Shown here piece by piece: positions 1-8,126 of a stretch of 21,867 nucleotides of DNA. The stretch's first letter is position 1. The number at the start of each line of letters is the position of its first letter. A program made the translations under genes and the position numbers. The stretch is from IMG/VR virus record IMGVR_UViG_3300032893_003198, positions 1 to 21,867 of that record. One strand, given 5' to 3'. Source of the stretch: a virus. Below the pieces are notes generated by a model, which ran no database searches, had not been told where the DNA came from, and saw only the letters and a program-made list of their open reading frames with translations.

Positions 1-843
1 TCATGAAAGTTCCTTAACGATTGGACGCAATATTTCTATAAGCTCATTAAATTCATATTGCGGTACTTTGTTTGAATAAAGCGCATCTCCTTCATACTCT
101 GTGCGAAGACACTCAATGAGTTTTTCTCCAGGACGAGTTGGAATTTTACATGTTTTATAGGAATTAATTCCCAATAGGGCGGCTATAGCTCCAGATATTT
201 GAGTAATGACCGCCCCTTTCATTGCAGGAATTTTTAATCCGCCATTATGTTGAGATAGCCCATTTGCCACCACAAAATGTGCGGCATCTTCAATGGTTAT
301 CCAAAATCGAGACATATGTTCGTCTGTTATATAGACGCAATTTTTTTCTCTAAGCGTTTTTACAAACTTTTCAACAACACTGCCGCGGCTTGCTAGTACA
401 TTTCCGTAACGGCAGACAACATTGTTGGGGTTTCGAAGCACAAGTCTTTCAGCAATGGCTTTAGACATCCCATAAACATTGATGGGATAGGCTGCTTTAT
501 CGGTTGAAGAAAAAACTACTCTATTGACCCCATTTACTCGTTGGGCATGAAGAACATTCATGGTGCCCTGTAGATTTGTAGAAATAGATTCTTCTGGGTT
601 TTCTTCAAGCTTGTCGACATGCTTTAGGGCTGCGAAATGAAAGATGAGGTCAGCCCCTCTTGATGCTTCTATTAGGCGCTTACTGTCGCGAACATCGCCT
701 AAATAAAGAGGCAGAGAGATCTCAAATTTGGACTGCTTTAATTCATCTCTCGAATAGCCCATCAAATAATACGGCTCTTCGCTTAAGATCTTAGCTACCG
801 CGGTTCCTAATGTGCCTGTAATTCCAGTTATGAGAATTTTCAT
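1..843 (-). CDS. pseB: PseB-like UDP-GlcNAc 4,6-dehydratase (SDR family)
   Basis: Extended short-chain dehydrogenase acting on a UDP-sugar in the cytoplasm. In the PseB family it converts UDP-GlcNAc to the 4-keto-6-deoxy sugar, the first step to pseudaminic acid. Seen: NAD-binding TGITGTLG (6-13), YSRDELKQS (30-38), which is a PseB hallmark, HFAALKHVD (69-77), catalytic D115-K116 with Y124 and K128 in the STDKAxxPxNxYGxxK pattern, RYGNVLASRGSVV (145-157), MSRFWIT (177-183) and RPGEKL (237-242). At 280 residues it is shorter than typical bacterial PseB (about 330), but all core motifs are present. It starts at ATG in an ATGA overlap with the membrane-protein gene and has no clear Shine-Dalgarno site, so it is probably translationally coupled. 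The stop codon is the first base triplet of the window, so later pathway genes could lie just outside. FnlA/CapD-type dehydratases are the main alternative for the exact product. Confidence 0.85.
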   Translation of the reverse strand: MKILITGITGTLGTAVAKILSEEPYYLMGYSRDELKQSKFEISLPLYLGDVRDSKRLIEASRGADLIFHFAALKHVDKLEENPEESISTNLQGTMNVLHAQRVNGVNRVVFSSTDKAAYPINVYGMSKAIAERLVLRNPNNVVCRYGNVLASRGSVVEKFVKTLREKNCVYITDEHMSRFWITIEDAAHFVVANGLSQHNGGLKIPAMKGAVITQISGAIAALLGINSYKTCKIPTRPGEKLIECLRTEYEGDALYSNKVPQYEFNELIEILRPIVKELS

Positions 844-1079
844 TTTTGAGTTTTTGGTGATCTTAATAGCTGCATGTCAGGATCAATCCTATGCACTGCT
901 ACTAAGGCTCCGCCCGTATTGAGGTCAGTAAAAAAGTCTCTAAGCTCCTGTGATTGACCGCGCTTTTTTTTCGCCTGATTTAGGAGAAAAAATAGATAGG
1001 CATTGACGGCGAGAGAAACTAAAAAGAGAAGAATAAAAATAGCAAAAACAGTGGCTACGACTAGCAAAGTAAGTTGCAT
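840..1079 (-). CDS. Small single-pass membrane protein, unknown function
   Basis: 79 residues. Residues 3-34 are almost wholly hydrophobic (a long single helix or a tight hairpin). A basic stretch KKKRG (37-41) follows, then a soluble tail with DFFTDLNTGG (48-57) and a charged end. The positive charge after the helix predicts N-out, C-in topology. It lies between the divergent endolysin gene and pseB, overlapping pseB by 4 bases (ATGA). Its place next to the endolysin makes a holin or other lysis-helper role possible, but the long conserved-looking soluble tail is not typical of a simple holin. A membrane anchor working with the PseB-like enzyme is equally possible. I do not recognise the family. 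No good ribosome-binding site precedes the ATG. Confidence 0.65.
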   Translation of the reverse strand: MQLTLLVVATVFAIFILLFLVSLAVNAYLFFLLNQAKKKRGQSQELRDFFTDLNTGGALVAVHRIDPDMQLLRSPKTQK

Positions 1080-1140
1080 TGCGTTACAAAGTATTGATTT
1101 GATTATGGTAGCTTAATTCGCATCTTTTGTACCGAAACTT
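1080..1140. promoter_or_regulatory. Divergent intergenic region between endolysin and membrane-protein genes
   Basis: This 61-base AT-rich gap separates the only plus-strand gene from the minus-strand pair membrane protein/pseB. Promoters for one or both directions would be expected here. A CATAAT -10-like hexamer is readable on the minus strand at 1102-1107, but I find no convincing -35 box at the right distance, and no clear promoter on the plus strand. Neither start codon has a good Shine-Dalgarno sequence. The intergenic repeat found elsewhere in the window is absent. The promoter role is inferred from gene orientation only. Confidence 0.3.
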
Positions 1141-1494
1141 ATGACACTTTTAGAAAAACAGCAGGTTTTCGCCTCTCTTCTCCCACGTCTTATAAATAAA
1201 GCTAGAGAGCTAGGCTATGAAGTAACTATTGGCGAGGCATATAGGCCACAAGCCATGGCAGATCTCGATGCGAAAGAAGGAAAAGGCATAAAATGTAGCC
1301 TTCATGGCGAGCGATTAGCGATTGATCTGAATCTTTTTAAAGATGGAGAATATCTTACTGATACTAGGGCGTATCAGGCATTAGGAATGTATTGGGAATC
1401 TTTATCCCATAGCGAATATGAAACTAGATGGGGTGGATTTTTTGCAAAGCCAGATGGGGACCACTTCAGCATTATGCATGAAGGAAAAGCTTAA
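1141..1494 (+). CDS. Endolysin, M15 (VanY/L-Ala-D-Glu type) zinc peptidase
   Basis: A single-domain peptidoglycan peptidase of the M15 family, which cuts the peptide stems of the host wall at lysis. Seen: SLHGERLAID (53-62), giving zinc ligands H55 and D62; WGGFF (97-101); and PDGDHF (104-109), giving probable catalytic acid D105 and third zinc ligand H108. The 55/62/105/108 spacing matches T5-type endolysin (H66, D73, D130, H133). At 117 residues it has the catalytic domain only, with no signal peptide and no binding domain, as in many phages of Gram-negative hosts, so it would need a holin. It is the only plus-strand gene of the window. Its stop and that of the facing tail-fibre gene share the palindrome TTAA. 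The ATG has no evident ribosome site, but the family N-terminus fits this start. Confidence 0.88.
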   Translation: MTLLEKQQVFASLLPRLINKARELGYEVTIGEAYRPQAMADLDAKEGKGIKCSLHGERLAIDLNLFKDGEYLTDTRAYQALGMYWESLSHSEYETRWGGFFAKPDGDHFSIMHEGKA

Positions 1495-2222
1495 TATCTG
1501 ACTCCAGCACATATGAATGAAAATTGGGTGTTTGCTCCCGCAATAGCACCCTCTAATGAACCGTTAGAAAACTCATAATAATAAACTGCGACAGTAAATC
1601 CAGCGGAGGTAGCGGTAGAAACGCCTGCCCATACCGTCGGATTAGGCATTGGACTTACCACAATTATTGGCGCAGCGTTAAAAGCAGTATTGAATGTGAC
1701 ATTATATCCTACGCCTGTATTTATCGACGATGTCCAACCTTCTCCTGCGATCATTGTGTTAGAAAGTCCAACGGTTCCCCTAACTATAGCAAGAGGTGTA
1801 GTTTGTGAAGATACGCTTGTTACTATTGGAAAAGATGTGCCAGAACTTGAATTATCTATTGTCACGGAGCTAACGGATTGAGCCGTAAGAGTGGCTAGAG
1901 AATTCAATTTCAAAGCTCCGCTCATTACAAAGCCATTAGTGTTTTTGGAAAATGTGTATCCGCCCCAGCTAAAGCTAGCGGTTCCATTAATATTTACTGT
2001 GTTAATGATCGTCCCACTGACGATCACTGTATTTGAACTCGATGCTCCTAAAACAACGTTTCCATTAGCCGTTAATGTTCCGCCTAAGGTCAGAGCTGAG
2101 ATATTGAAAGTTTTTGTTCCATCGGTCATTGCGGATATTAGATCAGTGAAGTTCTGATTTACTGCATTAGCATCCGCTTCCGATCCATTTGTGAATGTAT
2201 TGGTTACCGCTGGATTTGCCAT
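1491..2222 (-). CDS. Tail fibre/receptor-binding protein
   Basis: 243 residues, rich in S, T, G, N and A, with regular beta-type alternation. The N-terminus has NGSEADANAVNQNF (12-25), a pattern I recognise from the start of many phage fibre and appendage proteins. A Thr/Asn/Gly-rich shaft follows (about 40-150). The C-terminal part has YNVTFNTAFNAAPIIVV (172-188) and a final aromatic strand ending CAGVRY, like the beta-sandwich receptor-binding tips of fibre proteins (gp53-like or H-type lectin-like). It would sit on the tail and contact the host surface. It is the last structural gene on the minus strand. Its ATG follows the ejection protein's stop by one base, with GAGGAA as ribosome site. 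It converges on the endolysin gene with no spacer. Confidence 0.72.
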   Translation of the reverse strand: MANPAVTNTFTNGSEADANAVNQNFTDLISAMTDGTKTFNISALTLGGTLTANGNVVLGASSSNTVIVSGTIINTVNINGTASFSWGGYTFSKNTNGFVMSGALKLNSLATLTAQSVSSVTIDNSSSGTSFPIVTSVSSQTTPLAIVRGTVGLSNTMIAGEGWTSSINTGVGYNVTFNTAFNAAPIIVVSPMPNPTVWAGVSTATSAGFTVAVYYYEFSNGSLEGAIAGANTQFSFICAGVRY

Positions 2223-2223
2223 A

Positions 2224-3537
2224 TCATTCCTCTTTTTTACTAGTTGCTTTAGAAGCTAAGTATGCTGCCATTGCTCGGGAGATCGCATTGCCTGGCGCAG
2301 CCTCCAATAAATTTGCAAGACCATAGGCTCCAGTTCCAACCGTTGAAGCCACTCGCCCTTTGGTCAAAGCCCTTAAAATCGGCGTTGATGCAGCAGCTGC
2401 GGCTGCGGGATAATGCCCACTTGCAGCCAATGTCGCAGCGGCCGGCATTCCTACTGCCCATGATGTCATATCGCCAAGTCTTCCAATAAGACCCGCTCCA
2501 TGATCAGTTAAAGAAGCTGTCCTATTAGCCATTTTTCTAGCAGCTTCCGCATTGCCAAATTGAGTTTTCGCATCGAGAAAATCTTGCAATCTTTCCGCAT
2601 CCTGATTCTGAAGAGCGTCTTCTGATGCTTGCCTTAGGGCACCGCTAAATGCTCGATCCGCTTTTATCTTTGCCGCTGGTTCTGGAGCTCGATAATTAGT
2701 AGCCGCCTGTTCTGCTGTTTTTTCTGCCTCTATCTGAGATACAGGGACTGGTTCGTTTCCCAAATGTTCCATTAAAGAATCAAGTTTTTCCTGAATTGGT
2801 GCTGCTATTTTCTTTCCGGCATTTGTTTCTTGAAGGGGAGTAATTATATTTTCTTGAATATTTTGCGCGATATCGGCTGGATTAACCATTGCATCGCTTT
2901 TACTTATTATCTCGCCGATCTTCTGCCCCGCTTGGGCCTTGGTTTTTGCAAGATTTTGTGCAGTAGAAGCTACTTTTTGAAATGGTTGAATGTCTCCGTT
3001 CTCCAAAGCCTGTGTGGCTATTTCATCTAACTTTTCTGGACCCAATGCATTTGCGACTTGTGGAGTAGGCCTTAAATGTTGGACGGCCGATCCTATTCCA
3101 ACTTTTCGGAGCATATTGGAAAGCGCACTTCCTGTAACTTGACCTCCGAGATCGGCCATCGTGCCAGTCGCCGTATCTCCTAAAATATCGCCATAATCGC
3201 TATTAGGGACATTCTCATTCAAAAGGTATTTGCGCCCCAATCGTTCTATTTGTTTACCTGCGGCATATCCCGCTCCAGCGCCTAAGGCACTTCCAAAGCC
3301 CAACGTTTCAGGAGCAGCAGCTATTCCTCCTGCGATCGCACCGGCCGCTGGCGTTAATCCAAGAATCCAACTGCCCCATTTCTGAACTCCCTTTGCTGCT
3401 TTTTGAGCTAATGTATCGTCAGACGATTTTGTAAAAGGCTTATTTTCATCGAAAGCGGGCTTTCCTCCAGATGATGAAGCTGTAGTGGTAAAGGGCTGCG
3501 ATGGATCAAACTCTGGTTTTGCTTGAGCTTCAGCCAT
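2224..3537 (-). CDS. Probable DNA-ejection (internal virion) protein with glycine-zipper segments
   Basis: 437 residues. The N-terminus carries two copies of an FDxxxPFT motif (FDPSQPFT at 10-17 and FDENKPFT at 29-36) in a disordered Ser/Gly stretch. A hydrophobic Ala/Gly block with GxxxG-like repeats (about 57-100) could insert into a membrane. A long Ala/Gln/Glu-rich helical region (about 160-345) and a second Ala-rich hydrophobic stretch (about 355-430) follow. The protein ends in basic and acidic residues. This composition and its place among glutamine-rich genes before the fibre gene fit podovirus ejection proteins, which leave the capsid and form a channel through the cell envelope. No catalytic motif is seen; a transglycosylase domain is not evident. 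Its ATG overlaps the previous stop as TAATG. Confidence 0.6.
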   Translation of the reverse strand: MAEAQAKPEFDPSQPFTTTASSSGGKPAFDENKPFTKSSDDTLAQKAAKGVQKWGSWILGLTPAAGAIAGGIAAAPETLGFGSALGAGAGYAAGKQIERLGRKYLLNENVPNSDYGDILGDTATGTMADLGGQVTGSALSNMLRKVGIGSAVQHLRPTPQVANALGPEKLDEIATQALENGDIQPFQKVASTAQNLAKTKAQAGQKIGEIISKSDAMVNPADIAQNIQENIITPLQETNAGKKIAAPIQEKLDSLMEHLGNEPVPVSQIEAEKTAEQAATNYRAPEPAAKIKADRAFSGALRQASEDALQNQDAERLQDFLDAKTQFGNAEAARKMANRTASLTDHGAGLIGRLGDMTSWAVGMPAAATLAASGHYPAAAAAASTPILRALTKGRVASTVGTGAYGLANLLEAAPGNAISRAMAAYLASKATSKKEE

Positions 3538-4808
3538 TATTCATATCTTCCGGTGGATGAATTCCAGTTATAAATATGCCCATTTTGAATAACTGTCGGA
3601 CCATGCGGCGCCACGGAAGGACGCGCTGCCTCAGGAGCTCTTGATTCAGAAACGCTTCCGCCAGCGGGGTTATATGGTTTTTCGTCTTTTCCGAAACCAT
3701 AATTATCTAAAATTCCATAATAGGTATCTGGATCATTCTTTTTGAGCCATGTATGAGCACCTAGACGTCTTTGCTGAATTTGCTGCATCTGTTTCTGAGC
3801 TAAATCAGCCTCTCGATTGATGGTCCCCAAAGTATATTGAGTAAATTCCTGTTGTCCTTGGCCTGTGGGTTTACTTGTGAACCATTGTTTAAATTTATTT
3901 ACATCGCCCAATGCATCTCTTGGTACTAATGCCTGTACTCTCGAGTCACTGGCCATTGCCCCGGAACTCAGCATGTTAGCCATTCCAATTGCGAGTTCTT
4001 CATTTTCTTGTGGAATAAGGTTTCTGACCCCGCCAGCTTTATCGGTTGCTAGAACTTTTAATCGTTGTGCAGTTAAATACTTATTGCTTATTTGACCGAA
4101 ATTTCCGGCTCTTGATGCATCAGGATCTAAATCTTTCTGAAGCTTTGCCGCTTCTTCTGGAACTTTTAAGTCGATTTGTTGTCCTTGTCTGCTTTCGAAT
4201 CTATTGTTTTCGTTTTGTTGCCTTGCTCCAAACAATGCAAGCTGTTGATCACGAGTTGCTTGCCTATTTTTCTCTGCTGCCTGTGTCTCAAGAATAGCTT
4301 TCGCAAGAGGCGTAATATCATTAATCTCGTTTGCCTGTTTGATAGCCGCCGCACTCATTCCGGGGCGAGCTTCTCTAGCTGGTTGAGCAGGAATGATGGT
4401 TTGTGGCTGATCGGGATTATAAGGAATCCCACTTTGCCCCTTAGCTTGCGCCTGTTGAAATAGGTTTGGTTGTACTTGTTCGGGTGTTGCTTCTTGAGCC
4501 GTCACACCGCCAGTTCTATCAATCGCTGCTTTGTAATCATCATCGTTCATCAATCCCTGTTGATGAAGAAGGCTATAATGGGCTAATTGACCTTGCTCGG
4601 CAGCTTTAGATACATCGCTGTTTGGATCGTTTAATTGCTGGGTTGATGCGATCTGTGATTGAAGCGCGCTATTTTTTAATCCTTCATTTGCAATCTGAGT
4701 TTTGAGCAAATCATTTTTAGTTTGCTGAGCGGCTAGGGTTCCAATGGCATCAAGAGCATTTGTTATTGCTCCTATTGTCGCTCCTCTATAACCTGGAAGT
4801 GAAACCAT
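3537..4808 (-). CDS. Glutamine-rich internal virion/ejection protein
   Basis: 423 residues, strongly Gln/Ala-rich, with long predicted helices. A coiled-coil-like stretch at about 20-70 precedes a Pro/Gln-rich linker (about 105-150), further helices with NRQATRDQQ-type repeats (about 170-235), a more globular middle (about 240-330) and a Pro/Ser-rich C-terminus ending NWNSSTGRYE. No enzyme motif is visible. Placement between small ejection-type genes and the glycine-zipper protein suggests a second ejection protein, as podoviruses usually have two or three. The start is supported by an AAGGAG site five bases before the ATG, inside the 9-base gap after the upstream stop. The family is not recognised by name. 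Confidence 0.6.
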   Translation of the reverse strand: MVSLPGYRGATIGAITNALDAIGTLAAQQTKNDLLKTQIANEGLKNSALQSQIASTQQLNDPNSDVSKAAEQGQLAHYSLLHQQGLMNDDDYKAAIDRTGGVTAQEATPEQVQPNLFQQAQAKGQSGIPYNPDQPQTIIPAQPAREARPGMSAAAIKQANEINDITPLAKAILETQAAEKNRQATRDQQLALFGARQQNENNRFESRQGQQIDLKVPEEAAKLQKDLDPDASRAGNFGQISNKYLTAQRLKVLATDKAGGVRNLIPQENEELAIGMANMLSSGAMASDSRVQALVPRDALGDVNKFKQWFTSKPTGQGQQEFTQYTLGTINREADLAQKQMQQIQQRRLGAHTWLKKNDPDTYYGILDNYGFGKDEKPYNPAGGSVSESRAPEAARPSVAPHGPTVIQNGHIYNWNSSTGRYE

Positions 4809-4817
4809 TTTATCTCC

Positions 4818-5090
4818 TTATTCGTCAGCAAGACCCGTTACTGAATTTGAGTTTTCATCAGTGGAAACATCTCCGGCGCGCTCAGGAGTCCCTGTTTTAA
4901 ATGCCGGCACATCTGGACCTACTTTATGAATCGCTCTTAAGATATGTTCTCCAGCTTTCATTCTTATATGAAATGGGATAGGGGTATTAGGATCATTCAC
5001 CGCCTTCCAACCCTGATGAAGAACATAATCAGGATCTGAGCGTTTATGGGCTAATGCTCTTTCAATAGCTTGCTGTGAATTTTCATCCAT
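4818..5090 (-). CDS. Hypothetical protein in ejection-protein cluster
   Basis: 90 residues. The first two thirds look folded and mainly helical (AIERALAHKRSDPDYVLHQG at 8-27, then HIRMKAGEHILRAIHKVG at 41-58). The last 25 residues are acidic and Ser/Thr/Asn-rich, probably disordered. No motif is recognised. The start is well supported: AAGGA lies a few bases before the ATG, and the stop of the 35-codon gene upstream is only three bases away. Its position within the ejection-protein cluster suggests a small virion protein or a chaperone for one, but that is inference from context. Confidence 0.6.
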   Translation of the reverse strand: MDENSQQAIERALAHKRSDPDYVLHQGWKAVNDPNTPIPFHIRMKAGEHILRAIHKVGPDVPAFKTGTPERAGDVSTDENSNSVTGLADE

Positions 5091-5093
5091 AAT

Positions 5094-5201
5094 TCATCCT
5101 TGCGTATAATCTTTAATCGAAGTATTTACAGCGCCACCATTTAATCTTCTTGCAATAGCTTGAAGCTTGGCATTTGGATCAATTGTCTCTTTAGGCTTCA
5201 T
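5094..5201 (-). CDS. Small ORF (35 aa) with an LxAIxRRxNGG motif
   Basis: A 35-codon frame beginning MKPKETIDPNAKLQAIARR and ending IKDYTQG. Its ATG overlaps the stop of the 86-residue gene as ATGA, and its stop lies three bases before the ATG of the next gene, so it fills an otherwise empty 100-base gap with coupled starts and stops. Residues 13-23 (LQAIARRLNGG) closely match residues 48-58 of the gene just upstream (LAAIGRRINGG). Function is unknown. The fit of spacing, coupling and shared motif is why I call it a gene despite its size. Confidence 0.5.
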   Translation of the reverse strand: MKPKETIDPNAKLQAIARRLNGGAVNTSIKDYTQG

Positions 5202-5458
5202 AAAGCAGCAATAATATTAGCTATGCTAAGAGCATTGCTTCCCATTTGATTTTTATTTTGGGAAGAATTGCCCTGTCCCTGTCCGCCTCCATTTATTCTT
5301 CTCCCAATTGCCGCAAGAGACCCGGCGCCAGTGGATCCACTGCCCCCTCCAGCCAATTGACCTAATACATCCGCGATATTTGATGGGTCCATTCCGGCAT
5401 TAGTGGGCGTATTGCCTAATGGGCCAAAAAATGGACCAAGTATGTTTGTCATAGCCAT
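5198..5458 (-). CDS. Gly/Asn-rich small virion-type protein
   Basis: 86 residues. A hydrophobic Gly/Pro-rich start (MTNILGPFFGPLG, 3-15) is followed by a segment DPSNIADVLGQLAGGG (24-39), a Gly/Ser linker, LAAIGRRINGG (48-58), a Gln/Asn/Gly-rich stretch (59-75) and a hydrophobic end SIANIIAAL. It resembles the neighbouring 192-residue protein in style and probably acts with it. No family is recognised. It is downstream of that gene by 11 bases and coupled to the 35-codon gene by ATGA. An internal virion role is inferred from context. Confidence 0.5.
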   Translation of the reverse strand: MAMTNILGPFFGPLGNTPTNAGMDPSNIADVLGQLAGGGSGSTGAGSLAAIGRRINGGGQGQGNSSQNKNQMGSNALSIANIIAAL

Positions 5459-5469
5459 ATTTTTTTACC

Positions 5470-6048
5470 TCAGAAAGAGATCCCTGTTCCCAAGAATCCT
5501 CCGCCACCAAGCAATCCTCCACTATGAGCGGCCTGAAATTGCGCCATCGCTTGTTGAAAGGCATCATTGGCCTGATTTTGCGCCATGCCAAATTGCTGAT
5601 TTTGTAATCCAGCTAGACCCTCTTGCGCACCAACGCCAGCCGAATAGGCCTGAAGTGCCATTTGATTATTGGCTTGATCGGCCTGCAATTGCGCTTGTGC
5701 TTGTTGAGTATTTAAATTTGAAAGATCAGATGATTCTTGTTTTGCTGTCTGATTTTCTAGATTCTCTGTTTGTTTTGCTTGGGCACCATTTCCAGGCCCA
5801 CCGCCAGCTGCTGCAAATTGACGATTAAGAGCCATTTGGGCCTGATTTTGATTCTGGCTATATTGCGTCTTCACATTATTTATCATGGGCTGATAAATAC
5901 CCGCGGCATTAAGCGGGGTAATCGTCGGCATATTGTTTACCATGCCAGCTAGCCCCGAAAGTGAAGGCATATTGGGCATCGATGTTGGGATCGTAGGAGG
6001 AGCATTGCCTCCTCCTAGAAAACTATTTAGAAAGCTACCTAGACTCAT
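5470..6048 (-). CDS. Glutamine/alanine-rich internal virion protein
   Basis: 192 residues. It has a short hydrophobic start (SLGSFLNSFLGGG, 2-14), a Pro/Met/Asn-rich linker (15-50), and then a long helical region dominated by Gln, Asn and Ala (about 52-175) with QNQNQAQMALNRQF (65-78). The C-terminus is Gly-rich and hydrophobic (GGLLGGGGFLGTGISF). This layout, with small hydrophobic ends around a Q-rich helical core, is common in podovirus ejection or needle-associated proteins. There is no catalytic motif. The ATG overlaps the stop of the nozzle gene as ATGA, which fixes the start. The exact virion location cannot be told from sequence. Confidence 0.55.
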   Translation of the reverse strand: MSLGSFLNSFLGGGNAPPTIPTSMPNMPSLSGLAGMVNNMPTITPLNAAGIYQPMINNVKTQYSQNQNQAQMALNRQFAAAGGGPGNGAQAKQTENLENQTAKQESSDLSNLNTQQAQAQLQADQANNQMALQAYSAGVGAQEGLAGLQNQQFGMAQNQANDAFQQAMAQFQAAHSGGLLGGGGFLGTGISF

Positions 6049-8126
6049 CGATACCCCCTAATGTTGTACAAAAATTGCATATGATGAACTTTAAAGCTTT
6101 GATTCACCACGTTTTGATTACTAAATTGGAATTGTACTCGTTTGCCAGAAAGGCCACCTAAATAGACTCTAAAATCTTGCTGAGCGTTACCGGTGCCCCA
6201 ATCTCCACTACCCCAAATGAGTCCACCCGCGCCACTTCCCCATACCGATCCGCCCGATGATAAATCGATTTGAGTAGCTAAGCCTGCGCCAAACTGAGAA
6301 TCTGTTTTATATGCTAAGTTCATATAAAAATTGCCTGGCAGGTCCACCAATATATTCACATAACGAAAATCTTTCGTAAGTTGCGTATCTTCTACAAATC
6401 CAGGGAATTCTTTGGTCCAAAAATATGAATTAATAGCGGTGCCAGCATCATTATAGGTCCCAGTATCCCCAAGCTGGTAGACATATCCATCAGTAAGCGA
6501 TGACGCACCATAGAGCTTTCCACCATAGATACAAAACTGAGCGACATTTAAGCCAGTGCCGCTCCATGGAACCCATGATGCTAATTGCGATTTTTTGACA
6601 TTTGAAAGCGAATAGTCCCACACATAAATCGTATTGTTATATGTGGCACTCCTACCTAACGGCAGGGAAATGAAGGCCCTATTTTTATAAGAGATTCCCG
6701 AAATATTTCCAAGGTAAGCGTTTGGGACTAAAAACATATCCGGCTCAATGACTTGGCTTTGTAAAAGACTTCCAGCGCTGGTCATTGGCTGAATGGTAAT
6801 AGTCGGATCAATAGTTTGCCCGCTTAACGCGCCAAAACCAGCGAATACTTCATTTTGAACTGCTGGATGAAGGAGCATATCCTGCCCTCTTACATCACAG
6901 CGGATTGCACAATAAGGGGATTTTGAGCCATATGGAGAATTGGTAATGATCTGTCTCCAGTTTGAGGGGTCAGCCACCGTGGCGCTTCCACTTACACTTG
7001 GACTTGTATCCACCGAAATGGAAGTATTGGGCGAGCCCATATAATTTATGACTGTGCTTCTCTCGCAAAAAATAACTATATGGTTATCGTATGGAGCAAA
7101 TCCTTTTACGAGATCACCCGTATTATCGCCCACTCTAAAAAAATTAGTGGACGGGAAAGTAAATGGCCCCTGACCCGGATCGGAAAACCAAACGTAGCTT
7201 GGATTATTGACGTCATTACAAAAAAGCATTCCTTGGCAGTAGGCAATAGCATTGTAATTCGGCGGCACTCCATTATCTGTTGGAGCGGGCTGTCCTAATT
7301 TCGTATCATTTACCGTATCCACAAAGGTTGTGGTTGAAACATTTCCTATAGCCCCCACATACCAAAATGCTCCGGAGACTCCGCCGCTATTAATGTTTAA
7401 AGTTCGATAAATATATCTATCGAAATATCCCATCGAAGCGGTGCTTGCTGTTGGTACGCTCAAAATTGCTGCATATCCGCTGGCAGCGCCAACGGTGAAA
7501 GAGACTGGGGGAGAATAATTACTTTCAACAAGATGGGTATTTACTAATGTATAAACATAAACATAATTTCCGCTTGTCGCCAGAGACCCTGTTGTTCCCG
7601 TGGCTACCGTTGGAGCATTAGCGGGAGGATAAACTCCATGCTTTGTGAAATAGGTGCCATCCCATTTATAAGGTGATTCCTGCCCATCACACATGAAAAT
7701 ATAATTTTCAGCTAGAGCTGCACCTATTCGATGGCCTGGAGAAAAAACACTTTGTGCGGAGGGCACGGTAATAAAAGTAGTGGTAGCTAAGGTATAAAAA
7801 CTTCCACCCAGCCATGCGCACATAGTTTCTGAAACTCCATCCTGAGCTCGTCTAGAATACAAACCATCGAATGCATATCCGGCGGAAGTTACAGTTCCCC
7901 CTGATGCGACACTTCCACCGCACGGCGTAGTGTTTAATTGAATAGAGCCTTGCCTAGTTGTTACTGCTCCATTTACAAATTCTACATTTAGACAATCTGG
8001 GGATTCGTTATCTGGAATGAGAGAAGGTTCAAATTTATTATCCTTTCCACCATCAAAAACAATAAGTTCTTGATCTGGGTAGAGCCTTTTGTATGGCTGA
8101 TTTGGTGGATTTGAACTTGGAGGCAT
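6045..8126 (-). CDS. Tail nozzle/stabilisation protein (beta-propeller type)
   Basis: 693 residues, rich in aromatic, Gly, Ser and Thr residues in alternating beta-strand patterns. Near the N-terminus the stretch PDNESPDCLNVEFVNGAVTT (38-57) matches the opening of podovirus tail-hub/stabilisation proteins, where the protein lists a reference to the genes it covers with 'NV.F..G.V..R'. Repeats such as NYIFMCDGQESPYKWDG and YCQGMLFCNDVNNPSYVWFSDPG look like propeller blades. This fits the nozzle of T7 gp12/P22 gp10-type tails. It follows the adaptor gene with stop and start codon directly adjacent (TAAATG), the classical adaptor-nozzle order. The exact family assignment is by pattern, not by search. 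Confidence 0.7.
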   Translation of the reverse strand: MPPSSNPPNQPYKRLYPDQELIVFDGGKDNKFEPSLIPDNESPDCLNVEFVNGAVTTRQGSIQLNTTPCGGSVASGGTVTSAGYAFDGLYSRRAQDGVSETMCAWLGGSFYTLATTTFITVPSAQSVFSPGHRIGAALAENYIFMCDGQESPYKWDGTYFTKHGVYPPANAPTVATGTTGSLATSGNYVYVYTLVNTHLVESNYSPPVSFTVGAASGYAAILSVPTASTASMGYFDRYIYRTLNINSGGVSGAFWYVGAIGNVSTTTFVDTVNDTKLGQPAPTDNGVPPNYNAIAYCQGMLFCNDVNNPSYVWFSDPGQGPFTFPSTNFFRVGDNTGDLVKGFAPYDNHIVIFCERSTVINYMGSPNTSISVDTSPSVSGSATVADPSNWRQIITNSPYGSKSPYCAIRCDVRGQDMLLHPAVQNEVFAGFGALSGQTIDPTITIQPMTSAGSLLQSQVIEPDMFLVPNAYLGNISGISYKNRAFISLPLGRSATYNNTIYVWDYSLSNVKKSQLASWVPWSGTGLNVAQFCIYGGKLYGASSLTDGYVYQLGDTGTYNDAGTAINSYFWTKEFPGFVEDTQLTKDFRYVNILVDLPGNFYMNLAYKTDSQFGAGLATQIDLSSGGSVWGSGAGGLIWGSGDWGTGNAQQDFRVYLGGLSGKRVQFQFSNQNVVNQSFKVHHMQFLYNIRGYR

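Noticed and set aside
1520-1560. Possible hairpin after the endolysin stop (GGGT...ACCC with inner GCT/AGC)
   Set aside because: The stem is interrupted by a bulge and no T run follows, so it is not a convincing terminator.
5403-5828. 141-residue plus-strand frame
   Set aside because: Antisense to the Q/A-rich ejection gene; no ribosome site and no recognised motif.
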